The position numbers and the translations under genes were made by a program. Positions 16,391-23,231 of a stretch of 64,000 bases of DNA are shown here, piece by piece. Source of the stretch: Streptomyces sp. f51. Its GTDB lineage: Bacteria > Actinomycetota > Actinomycetes > Streptomycetales > Streptomycetaceae. The DNA lies in NCBI RefSeq assembly GCF_037940415.1, contig NZ_CP149798.1, positions 6,605,001-6,669,000 of the forward strand, read 5' to 3'. How positions within the stretch are numbered: position 1 is the first letter of the stretch; every line of letters starts with the position of its first letter. Under the pieces are notes generated by a model. The model was not told the DNA's origin and did not search any database. It saw only the letters and a program-made list of their open reading frames with translations.

Positions 16391-17704
16391 TCAGCTTCCT
16401 GACGGGATCGGGTGGAGGGAAGGCGACGCGGCGGGACGCAGACTCAGTACGGCGCGCGCGTCCGGCCGCAGGGACGCGGCGGCCCGCGCCAGGTCCCGCG
16501 CGCTCACGCGGGCGAGCCGGCCGGGCAGTTCATCGACGAGTTCGGCCTTGCCGAAGAGCACCTCCTGCGCCCCGAGGGCGCGGGTGCGAGCCAGCAGCAT
16601 GTCGTACTTGCGGTGCGTTCCCGCGCTGCTGAGGGCCGTTGCGCGGGCCAGCTCCTCCTCGGTGGGGCCCTGCGTCGCCAGCGTCGCGAGCTCATGGTCC
16701 AGCACTTCGAGGAACCGGTCCGTCGCGGTCTCCCACGGATGCGTCGCCACACACAGGAACGTCTCGGGATCCCGGGCCTCCAGTGCGCCGAACAGCCCGC
16801 AGCCGGTGCTCACATCGGTCACCAGGGGCGAGGATCCGTGGATCATCCGCCGCCGGAGCCTCGACGACTCGCCCGCACCGGTGAGCACCACGCACAGCAC
16901 CATGTGCGCCAGGTAGCCGTCCAGGTCCCTGTTCGGATCCGGCATGCGGTAGCCGACCGCGGTGGCGGGCATCGGCGCGTGCGGGTCGGTGTGGTCGCCC
17001 CGCAGTTCGCGCTCGGGTGCACGCTCGCTCAGGTCGACCGGAACCGGCGGGCGTCGTACCGGGACGTCGTGGAAGTGCCGGTGGATCAGCTCGGCCGCCC
17101 GGTCCGGGTCGACGTCGCCCGCGACGGTCAGCACCGCGTTCCCCGGCGCGTAGTAGCGGTCGAAGAACGCGGCACATTCGTCGACCGTCGCCTGTTCCAG
17201 GTCTGTGAAGTCGCCGTAGCCGTTGTGCGCGTTGGGATAGGTCCCGAAAAGCAGTCCGGGCAGCACGGTCCAGGGAAACCCGCCGTAGGGTTTGTTCATC
17301 ACGTTGAGGCGGATCTCCTCCTTGACCACGTTCACCTGGGTCCGCAGGTTGTCCTCCGTCAGTTTCGGAGCACGCATCCGGTCGGCCTCCAGGAAGAGAA
17401 CGCGCTCCAGTGCGGCAGACGGAACCACCTGGTAGAAATCCGTGTAGTCCTGGTGCGTCGAGCCGTTGGCAGTACCTCCGGCCGCCTGCACATGACCGAA
17501 GTGTTCGGTCCTGGCCACGCTCTCACTGCCCTGGAACATCAAATGTTCGAAGAGATGGGCGAACCCGGAACGTCCCCGGGGCTCGGACCGGAAACCGACG
17601 TCGTAATGCACACTGACGCCCACCGCCGGAACGCCGGATATCGGGTACAGGACGACCCGCAGGCCGTTGGGCAGGGTGAAACGGTGCAGGTTCGCAGGGG
17701 GCAT
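16391..17704 (-). CDS. M16-family zinc metallopeptidase, catalytic partner
   Basis: This 437-residue protein carries the inverse zinc motif HLFEH at residues 50-54, a downstream acidic ligand region (LFLEADRM) and the R/Y-type segment near the C-terminal half. These are the features of an active M16B peptidase. ATG 17704 is chosen because LHRFTLPNGLRVVL starts within six residues and AAGG lies upstream; the frame is open to 17830, but that part is unconserved. Together with the next gene it would form a heterodimeric protease. M16B pairs process RiPP leaders in other systems (AlbE/F, PqqF/G). The operon diverges from LanK/LanY across a 193-bp promoter region. Confidence 0.88.
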   Translation of the reverse strand: MPPANLHRFTLPNGLRVVLYPISGVPAVGVSVHYDVGFRSEPRGRSGFAHLFEHLMFQGSESVARTEHFGHVQAAGGTANGSTHQDYTDFYQVVPSAALERVLFLEADRMRAPKLTEDNLRTQVNVVKEEIRLNVMNKPYGGFPWTVLPGLLFGTYPNAHNGYGDFTDLEQATVDECAAFFDRYYAPGNAVLTVAGDVDPDRAAELIHRHFHDVPVRRPPVPVDLSERAPERELRGDHTDPHAPMPATAVGYRMPDPNRDLDGYLAHMVLCVVLTGAGESSRLRRRMIHGSSPLVTDVSTGCGLFGALEARDPETFLCVATHPWETATDRFLEVLDHELATLATQGPTEEELARATALSSAGTHRKYDMLLARTRALGAQEVLFGKAELVDELPGRLARVSARDLARAAASLRPDARAVLSLRPAASPSLHPIPSGS

Positions 17705-17859
17705 GCCCGGTACCTTAGGGGACCCGGACGACGCCAAGAAGGCCGCAGATAACCGGTTACTTTGGTCCGGAAAGGGCCGCCCGCACCGCTGCTGACGGCG
17801 CGTCTCCCCGGCGCCCCGGTCCGTCCCCACCCAAGAACGACGGGATAGTGAGCCATTTG

Positions 17860-17889
17860 TTGGCGGCGCCCGCGGACGGTTCCTACGCT
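17860..17889 (+). promoter_or_regulatory. promoter for a probably leaderless LanK/LanY transcript
   Basis: TTGGCG (17860-17865) and TACGCT (17884-17889) are 18 bp apart. The GTG of the kinase gene at 17898 is nine bases past the -10 and no Shine-Dalgarno sequence precedes it, so the mRNA probably starts at the start codon. Confidence 0.55.
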
Positions 17890-17897
17890 CCGCGATC

Positions 17898-19034
17898 GTG
17901 ATTACAGATCAAGAATCGAAGTCCCCTCCGACCCGCGTCCGCTTCGATCCCGTCCGCCTGGACAAGGCTCCCGAAGTCGAGGCGTTCCTCGGCCGGCTGG
18001 GGCTCGGATCCTTCGACGCGGACAGCGTCGTCGCCCACATCGGACGCAACGACAATTGGGCCGGCACCACCACTACCGGCGCCAAGGTCTTCGTCAAGCG
18101 GGTCGGCGGCGGCGACCCGGCCGACGTCCTGCGGCGCTACCGCCGCATCCTGGCCTTCGAAACGATCGCGTCACGCCTCGGCAGCAGCGAACTACGGGGA
18201 CCCGAACTCCTCGGCTCCGACGAGGAACACCGTCTGGTGGCCTTCACCCGCCTGGAACACGCGCGGTCGGGCTTCGAGCTCTCGACCGACGACGCGTTCG
18301 ACGACGCCCTGTGCCGCCGGGCCGGCCGTATCCTCGGCGTCCTGCACACCCTGCCGCTCGAACCCGGCACCTTGGACGACGACCCCCACCCGTCCCCGTC
18401 CATGGACCACTTCGACGCCCTGTCGCTGCCCGTCTTCATCCACTCGGCCTTCGCCGAGATCGAATCGTGGTCCCTCCTCCAGTCGGACGCCGAGCTGGCC
18501 GCCGCCCTGCACGAACTGCGCCGCCGCGAAGCCGCCGCGCCCCGGGTGCCCACGCACGGCGACATCCGCCTCGACCAGTACCTCTTGGCCGACGACGACC
18601 TCTATCTGACCGACTGGGAGGAACTGCGCTCCGGCGACGCCGCCCGCGACGTCGGCGGATTCGCCGGCGAGTGGCTCTACCGGGTGATCCAGGGCATCCC
18701 GAAGTCGATCAGCGAGGACCCCGGCCACGCCTTCGGCCGCGAGGCGACGCACGAGGACATCCTCGCCCACGGCGCACGCGAGATCGACCGCCTTCGGCCG
18801 CGCGTCGAAGCCTTCTGGGCCGGGTACCGCGAGACGCGCCCCACCGTGGACGACGGCTTCACGACCCGTGTCGCGGCCTTCACCGGCTGGCACATGATCG
18901 ACCGCATGCTCGCCGGCGCCAAGTTCGGTACCCGGCTGTCCGCCGGCGACCGTGCGGCCGCCGGCATCGGACGGACCGTCCTGTTGGCTCCGCAGAACTT
19001 CACCTCCGTACTCGGTCTGGAAGGCACCTCATGA
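17898..19034 (+). CDS. class V lanthipeptide LanK: phosphotransferase-like kinase
   Basis: This 378-residue protein of the aminoglycoside phosphotransferase/HSK2 type keeps the catalytic loop THGDIRLDQYLL (about 218-229) and the metal-binding YLTDWEE (about 234-240). An N-terminal lobe contains GAKVFVKRVGGG, with Lys for ATP. In class V lanthipeptide systems such a kinase is thought to phosphorylate Ser/Thr of the precursor before elimination by a HopA1-like lyase; the lyase-like gene follows with a four-base overlap (ATGA). The pairing with the HopA1-like gene and LanD, not the fold alone, is what makes this more than a generic phosphotransferase. Confidence 0.8.
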   Translation: MITDQESKSPPTRVRFDPVRLDKAPEVEAFLGRLGLGSFDADSVVAHIGRNDNWAGTTTTGAKVFVKRVGGGDPADVLRRYRRILAFETIASRLGSSELRGPELLGSDEEHRLVAFTRLEHARSGFELSTDDAFDDALCRRAGRILGVLHTLPLEPGTLDDDPHPSPSMDHFDALSLPVFIHSAFAEIESWSLLQSDAELAAALHELRRREAAAPRVPTHGDIRLDQYLLADDDLYLTDWEELRSGDAARDVGGFAGEWLYRVIQGIPKSISEDPGHAFGREATHEDILAHGAREIDRLRPRVEAFWAGYRETRPTVDDGFTTRVAAFTGWHMIDRMLAGAKFGTRLSAGDRAAAGIGRTVLLAPQNFTSVLGLEGTS

Positions 19035-20011
19035 CGACCGCATCGGGCCTCATCGCCCCTGAGATCGCGACAGCGCTGGCCGGGACCGAGATCGCCGCCG
19101 ACGGCCTGACCGCCACCGTCGGGGGGAAGGAGCTGGACGCCAAGACCCCCGGCGCCCTCGCCAAGCGGCTCGGTGACCACTTCTACCTGGACCTCCACGC
19201 CGGGATGGAGGACCAGGACGACACCGCCCGGCAGCGCAGCCTGCGCGACGACGCGTTCGACCAGCAGCTCTTCGCCGCGATGCCGCACCGCACCAGCCTC
19301 GTCCCGGCCGCCGTGCTCGGCGACGGTCCCCAGTCGGACACCGTGATCGTCCGACTCGACGGCCTGCGCGTCCAGGTTCCGCGCGACAGCATCACCGATC
19401 ACCGGCCGGACACCGCTTCCGCGCAGGTCACCCTGCGCATCCCGGCACCGCGCCCATCCCTGTCGACCGGGTTCTTCCTGACGGACGGCTCGCGCGGACG
19501 TGTCGGAGGCTCCCCGATGCTGCGCCTGTATTTCCACCTGACCCACGCCGAGGCGGCGCCCGAGGCATGGGGCACGGTGCTGTCCCGACTGGAGGCGCTG
19601 CGGCTGCGTTACCGCGCCAAGGTCACCTCGTCGCTGAAGCACTTCCCGCGCCGTGACGCGCTGGTGGTGTATCTCGGCTCCGATGCCTGGCACGCGGCCG
19701 CCGACATCAGCGCTTCCGCGCGGGGCCTGCCCGGACTGGGCGACGCCACCTCGCCGTTCGTCCACCGGATCACCGACGGAGTGGGCGCGGCATGGGAGCC
19801 GGACGACCCGCGATCGGGCAAGGGAGGGCTCAGTTTCGGGGAGCATCGCTGCCAGGTACTGGCCGAGGCACTGGTGAGACATGCCGTGCGGGGCGACGGC
19901 GGTTCCCGCGAGGCACTCATCGCCGAGGCGTACCTCAATGCCGGCGTGGACCCGCTCATGCCCGCCCGGAATCTGGACTCTCCCGTACTGCCGGGAATCG
20001 GCCTGGTATGA
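19031..20011 (+). CDS. class V lanthipeptide LanY: HopA1-like phospho-lyase
   Basis: This 326-residue protein matches the HopA1 type III effector-like group: FYLDLHAGMEDQDD near the N-terminus, LRLYFHLTHAEAAP, then LRLRYRAKVTSSLKHFPRRD and LVVYLGSDAWH, and a C-terminal SFGEHRCQVLAEALV. HopA1-like proteins resemble phosphothreonine lyases and, in lexapeptide-type systems, act with LanK to make dehydrated residues. ATG 19031 overlaps the kinase stop. The frame is open far upstream, but that region is the kinase gene in another frame. An OrfA-like gene follows 18 bp downstream, then a terminator. Confidence 0.8.
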   Translation: MTTASGLIAPEIATALAGTEIAADGLTATVGGKELDAKTPGALAKRLGDHFYLDLHAGMEDQDDTARQRSLRDDAFDQQLFAAMPHRTSLVPAAVLGDGPQSDTVIVRLDGLRVQVPRDSITDHRPDTASAQVTLRIPAPRPSLSTGFFLTDGSRGRVGGSPMLRLYFHLTHAEAAPEAWGTVLSRLEALRLRYRAKVTSSLKHFPRRDALVVYLGSDAWHAAADISASARGLPGLGDATSPFVHRITDGVGAAWEPDDPRSGKGGLSFGEHRCQVLAEALVRHAVRGDGGSREALIAEAYLNAGVDPLMPARNLDSPVLPGIGLV

Positions 20012-20029
20012 CCACGGGCCGGTGAGCCG

Positions 20030-20365
20030 ATGAACCACATCCCGTCTCCCGTCCCGCCTGCCCTCACGGCCGAGGAGAAGGCCGGCATCGTCCTCAGCGT
20101 GCTGTCCGGCCGCGAGACCGTCGCGGAAGCCGCCGGGCGGCACGCCCACCTCTCCGAACGGTCCCTGCTGGACTGGCGCGAGGCGTTCATCGAAGGCGGG
20201 CTGCGCGAGCTCCAGGGGAGCGCGGCCCGCCGGCCGCCGCCGCGCGCAAGCCTGCTCGAGGCCGAGGCGGCCGAGCTGAAGAGCGCGCTGGGCGAGGTCT
20301 GCCTCGAACTGAACGTGTGGCACGCCCTCAGGACCCGCCCGCGGCGCCGTCCGGACCCCGGATGA
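20030..20365 (+). CDS. small IS3 OrfA-like helix-turn-helix protein
   Basis: This 111-residue protein has AEEKAGIVLSVLSGRETVAE, an HTH with SERSLLDWREAFIEGG, and ELKSALGEVCLELNVW. That is the same architecture as the IS3 OrfA at 14353, at clear but moderate identity. No OrfB follows, in any frame, before the terminator at 20387. It is co-directional with LanK/LanY and lies 18 bp behind them, so it may be a domesticated DNA-binding protein acting on the precursor promoters, or simply a solo IS fragment. Its first 14 bases (ATGAACCACATCCC) also occur in the OrfB part of the IS3 remnant. Confidence 0.6.
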   Translation: MNHIPSPVPPALTAEEKAGIVLSVLSGRETVAEAAGRHAHLSERSLLDWREAFIEGGLRELQGSAARRPPPRASLLEAEAAELKSALGEVCLELNVWHALRTRPRRRPDPG

Positions 20366-20386
20366 CCGCCGTCCCCGCGCCCGTCC

Positions 20387-20417
20387 GAAAACCCCCCACC
20401 CGGCGGTGGGGGTTTTC
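20387..20417 (+). terminator. intrinsic terminator after the LanK/LanY operon
   Basis: A stem of 13 pairs (with one bulged C) between 20387-20400 and 20405-20417 has a CGGC loop and a TTTT in its 3' arm. It separates the biosynthetic operon from the precursor genes. Confidence 0.8.
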
Positions 20418-20633
20418 GTCGTGCCGGGGGGATTTCCCGGACGGGCCGTCCGCAATTTTGAACGGGTGGAACGGTGAGCCAATTCCTGTGGATCGGGCGA
20501 GGATTTCGCAGGTCGTGTCGGTTCCGGCAAAGTCTCCGATAAGTTTCGCGTAGCGCGGGCGGCGAAATGTGCGGTCGAATGAATGCAGAGCGGGGGAACG
20601 CCCGCTCCAGGCATCACTCATCGAAGGAATTTC

Positions 20634-20822
20634 ATGAACACCGCAGACCAGCTCCTGACCGGCTACACCGCTTACACCAACGCCGAGGAGTTCGGCGCCA
20701 GCGCGGAGGCCCAGGCCCCGGCGACGACTCCCACCGTCACCGTTTCCTCTCCCGAGTGCGTCTACTTCTCGCTCGGCGCGTCCGCCGGCAGCATCGCCAG
20801 CACCAAGGCCTGGGGCTGCTGA
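20634..20822 (+). CDS. lanthipeptide precursor LanA1 (class V type)
   Basis: This 62-residue peptide has a leader starting MNTADQLL and rich in Tyr, Thr and acidic residues, then an Ala/Pro stretch ending ATTP (30-33). The C-terminal part contains SSPEC (38-42), eight Ser/Thr within the last 25 residues, and ends TKAWGC. The terminal Cys fits LanD decarboxylation and an AviMeCys ring with Thr57; SS plus Cys42 fits an N-terminal lanthionine as I recall for cacaoidin. ATG 20634 is preceded by GAAGGAA. It is followed by its own terminator, and its leader is nearly identical in DNA to LanA2. The exact leader cleavage site is unknown; before Ser38 or after Pro33 are the options. Confidence 0.82.
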   Translation: MNTADQLLTGYTAYTNAEEFGASAEAQAPATTPTVTVSSPECVYFSLGASAGSIASTKAWGC

Positions 20823-20843
20823 CCCAGCGTCACTGATCGACCC

Positions 20844-20877
20844 AGTGGGTGTCCGCCGTAACAGGCGGACACCCACT
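20844..20877 (+). terminator. 14-bp perfect hairpin after LanA1
   Basis: Arms 20844-20857 and 20864-20877 are exact complements with a GTAACA loop, starting 22 bp after the LanA1 stop. It makes LanA1 a monocistronic unit. Confidence 0.85.
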
Positions 20878-21106
20878 TCTGCGTTGTACGGAACCAGGCT
20901 GTTTCCGCCCGACACGCGTGTCCCCAACTTTCCCGTCGAGAAATGTGCGCAACGAGGTTGGGTTCCGTCAGGGAAAGTGCAGGTCGCGGAGCCGACGCGG
21001 TCAAATATGCATAAGATTTCCGTGGTCGCGTCATGGGGAATGTGGTCGAATTGATCTCGGGCAGGAAAGATCCGGCCCATCTCATTGGAATCAGTGAAGG
21101 AATTTC

Positions 21107-21307
21107 ATGAACACCGCAGACCAGCTCCTCGCCGGCTACACCGCTTACACCAACGCCGAGGAGTTCGGCGCCGCCGCCTCGGCCGAGGCCCCCGCCACCA
21201 CCCCGAGCATCCTCAGCTTCATCGGTGGTTCCAGCGGCGGCTGCGGCGCGGCTGTCAGCGCCATCTCCGGTGCCGGCGTCTCCGCCACGGCGCACTGGGG
21301 CTGCTGA
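21107..21307 (+). CDS. lanthipeptide precursor LanA2 (class V type)
   Basis: This 66-residue peptide shares residues 1-8 and 10-22 of its leader with LanA1 (Ala replaces Thr at position 9). The core differs: SSGGC (42-46), then a Gly/Ala/Val/Ser-rich stretch, ending TAHWGC. Counting from SS, both cores are 25 residues, with Cys at 5, Thr at 20 and WGC at 23-25. Thr61 and Cys66 would form the AviMeCys ring. The core lacks charged and aromatic residues apart from His and Trp, so the product should be very hydrophobic. GAAGGAA precedes ATG 21107, and a terminator pair follows the gene. Confidence 0.82.
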   Translation: MNTADQLLAGYTAYTNAEEFGAAASAEAPATTPSILSFIGGSSGGCGAAVSAISGAGVSATAHWGC

Positions 21308-21339
21308 ACCACCTGCCTGCTCGCAGGCAGTGCTCCACC

Positions 21340-21371
21340 GCTGGGCGCCTGTGCCCCTTCAGGCGCCCAGC
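21340..21371. terminator. 12-bp hairpin after LanA2
   Basis: Arms 21340-21351 and 21360-21371 are exact complements (GCTGGGCGCCTG). A smaller hairpin, CTGCCTG/CAGGCAG near 21313-21330, precedes it. The structure also serves the convergent regulator gene. Confidence 0.82.
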
Positions 21372-21378
21372 GGCATTT

Positions 21379-21732
21379 CTATGACCCCTCCTCGTCGGCG
21401 CCACCGGTACCCGGCACCTCGGCTCCGGCCCGGCGGGCGGCTCCGGCCAGTGCCTCCAGGGCGGCCAGATGCGCGGCGAGCGCCTTCCGGCCGGTCAGGG
21501 TGAGGGCCAGCCAAGTGCGGGGCCGCTTGCCGAAGTAGCCCTTGCGGACGCTCACGTAGCCGGCCTTCTCCAGCGCGGCGACCGTCTTGCTCAGTACGGA
21601 ATCGGTGACCCCGCAGTAGTCCCGCACCGTGCTGAACTCGGCCTCGGCGCAACTGGAGAGGAACGCGGCCACCGTCAGCCGGGTGGGGTGGTGGATCTCC
21701 TTGTCCAGGCCGGGTGGACCCGCGTCGGTCAC
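21379..21732 (-). CDS. winged-helix transcriptional regulator (MarR/HTH_34-like)
   Basis: This 117-residue protein begins HHPTRLTVAAFLSSCAEAEF, then VRDYCGVTDSVLSKTVAALEKAGYV (the recognition helix) and a wing with KGYFGKRPRTWLALT. Such small winged-helix proteins are usually repressors encoded together with a membrane protein. GTG 21732 overlaps the stop of the upstream membrane protein (GTGA). A 23-bp dyad at 22252-22274, upstream of the pair, is the natural autoregulatory site. Its proximity to LanA2 makes a role in the lanthipeptide locus possible but not shown. Confidence 0.8.
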   Translation of the reverse strand: MTDAGPPGLDKEIHHPTRLTVAAFLSSCAEAEFSTVRDYCGVTDSVLSKTVAALEKAGYVSVRKGYFGKRPRTWLALTLTGRKALAAHLAALEALAGAARRAGAEVPGTGGADEEGS

Positions 21733-22199
21733 GACGCCTCCCGGGCGCCGGTACGCGCGCGACCCGCCTGCGTCCAGGACATCGCGCCGGCCACCACGCC
21801 GAATCCGGTGAACGCTCCGGCGCCACCGAAGAGGAGGGCCCCCGCCAGGCCCGCGGCGAAGGGGATCAGGGGCAGGACCCACGCCTGCCACGCGGTCCCG
21901 CGCTCGCGCCGCGCGAACCACGGCGCGACTCCCGAGGCGCGCTGCACCTTCCAGGTCACCACGAGGAAGGCGCCCGCGCAGAGGAGCGCGGCCGCGAGGA
22001 GCCAGCCCTGCCATCGGGGCCACACGGGAGCCAGGCCGAAGCCGCTCATCGCCGCGGCGAGCAGCAGGCCGTGGGTGGCGGGATACCAGGCGGGCACCGA
22101 CCGCGCCGACTGCCGTGCCGCGTTCTCGGCGGCCCGCGCCGTGCGCAGTGCCGCGGCGGCGGACTCCGCGCTGGGCCGCATCGATCCTGAGGTGTTCAT
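21729..22199 (-). CDS. small integral membrane protein paired with the regulator
   Basis: This 156-residue protein has a soluble N-terminus of about 45 residues, then roughly four hydrophobic segments (HGLLLAAAMSGFGLAP, LLAAALLCAGAFLVVTW, WVLPLIPFAAGLAGALLF, GAFTGFGVVAGAM). I do not recognise a family with an assigned function. ATG 22199 is preceded by GGAG. It is the first gene of a two-gene operon with the winged-helix regulator, a pairing that is common in Streptomyces. Confidence 0.72.
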   Translation of the reverse strand: MNTSGSMRPSAESAAAALRTARAAENAARQSARSVPAWYPATHGLLLAAAMSGFGLAPVWPRWQGWLLAAALLCAGAFLVVTWKVQRASGVAPWFARRERGTAWQAWVLPLIPFAAGLAGALLFGGAGAFTGFGVVAGAMSWTQAGRARTGAREAS

Positions 22200-22251
22200 G
22201 GGTTCTCCGGCTTCCGTGCGACGGGTGCGCTTACTCATGCCAGAGTGGCAT

Positions 22252-22274
22252 CTACTTTCCAATATGGCAAGTAG
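22252..22274. promoter_or_regulatory. 23-bp dyad, probable operator of the regulator operon
   Basis: CTACTTTCC-AATAT-GGCAAGTAG has 9-bp arms with one mismatch. On the minus strand it overlaps a possible -35 (TTGCCA) followed 17 bp later by CACTCT. It is the only such dyad in the region and lies 53 bp upstream of ATG 22199. Confidence 0.6.
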
Positions 22275-22391
22275 TTTCCGTACGGGAGCGCCCAGGCGTA
22301 CGAGAGCCCCGCCGGAACGGATCCCGGCGGGGCTCTCGGACGCGCAAGTGCCCAGGTGGACAGCGGCCTTGAGCATGTGTGACCCGGGGCG

Positions 22392-22712
22392 TCACGCCTC
22401 CCGAGCGAGCTTGGCCTCCCGCGCCAGCTCAGTGGCGGCCAGTAGGCTCAGCCCCGGCAGTTCCTGGCGCAAGGCCCGTATCGCCGCCACCTCGTGGGTG
22501 ACGGGGTCCACGCCGTCGCGCTCCAGGATCCCCCAGGCCCATCGCACCCGCGGCCCCCCGCCCCGCTCCGCCAGCTCGGCCAGGATCCGCGCGGCCCTCC
22601 GCAGTCCGGGAGCCTCGTCGGCGGGAGCGCCCGACAGTGCCTGGCGCACCGCGTCCCGGGCGTCGTCGAGATCGCTGAGCGCAATCAGATGCACTTCCTT
22701 CTTGCTGAACAT
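22392..22712 (-). CDS. conserved-looking hypothetical protein
   Basis: This 106-residue acidic helical protein begins MFSKKEVHLIALSDLDDARD and contains RRAARILAELAERGG and PVTHEVAAIRALRQELPG. ATG 22712 has AAGGA upstream, and codon use is typical of a real gene. I do not recognise a family. It looks cytoplasmic, without membrane segments, and stands alone between the regulator operon and an ABC exporter gene on the other strand. Confidence 0.62.
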   Translation of the reverse strand: MFSKKEVHLIALSDLDDARDAVRQALSGAPADEAPGLRRAARILAELAERGGGPRVRWAWGILERDGVDPVTHEVAAIRALRQELPGLSLLAATELAREAKLAREA

Positions 22713-23231
22713 TCCCGTTCCTTCTCTCTCCCCGGCCGTTCGCGATCGCCGTCCGGAGGAATACCTGACGGATCAACTCCCGGCCACGCTACAGGCTGCC
22801 CCTGGCGCGCCCTCCGACCTGCCCCCTAATCCCTTCTCCGGCACCAACTTTGAGACTCTGTCACGTGCGCCACATTCTTGAAGAGGCTACGGAATACGCC
22901 AGTTGGGTCGGGCGGGCCAAGGATAGGAGATACTTTTCCGCGCGAGCGTGTGGTGGACTGAAACAGGCTCGGACGTGGACGGCGGAGACAGGTCATCGTC
23001 AGGGCACCGTAAGGGAATTGCTCCAACACGGATATGGCTCCAGCCGTATGCGGCAGCGTCAGATAAGGGCTGTTCCCCATTCGTCGGCGCCGGGCCTGTC
23101 GGTTTGTCGGCCAAGGGGGTGAAGGAACGCCTTCCGTTGACCCTGGTTCTCCGCCGTGGGCTCGAGACGGCGGAACCCAGGACACCGAACCGCTGAACAC
23201 GATTTCCTTTGACACGAGGTGGAGCAAGCGC
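22713..23231. other. 519-bp divergent intergenic region with a long imperfect hairpin
   Basis: No gene is seen. An imperfect hairpin pairs 23142-23157 with 23167-23181, about 50 bp upstream of the ABC exporter start; it would lie in the 5' UTR and could act as an attenuator or as a terminator of upstream transcription. The 22830-22940 stretch is less GC-rich than its surroundings and may hold the promoters. Confidence 0.45.

Noticed and set aside
18056..19030. N-terminal extension of the HopA1-like frame
   Set aside because: It overlaps the kinase gene, which has intact HGD and DWE motifs; the extension is Arg-rich. The ATG at 19031 is the natural start.
22850..23122. 90-codon frame upstream of the ABC exporter
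   Set aside because: Mixed composition, no ribosome binding site, and it overlaps the probable promoter and leader hairpin region.
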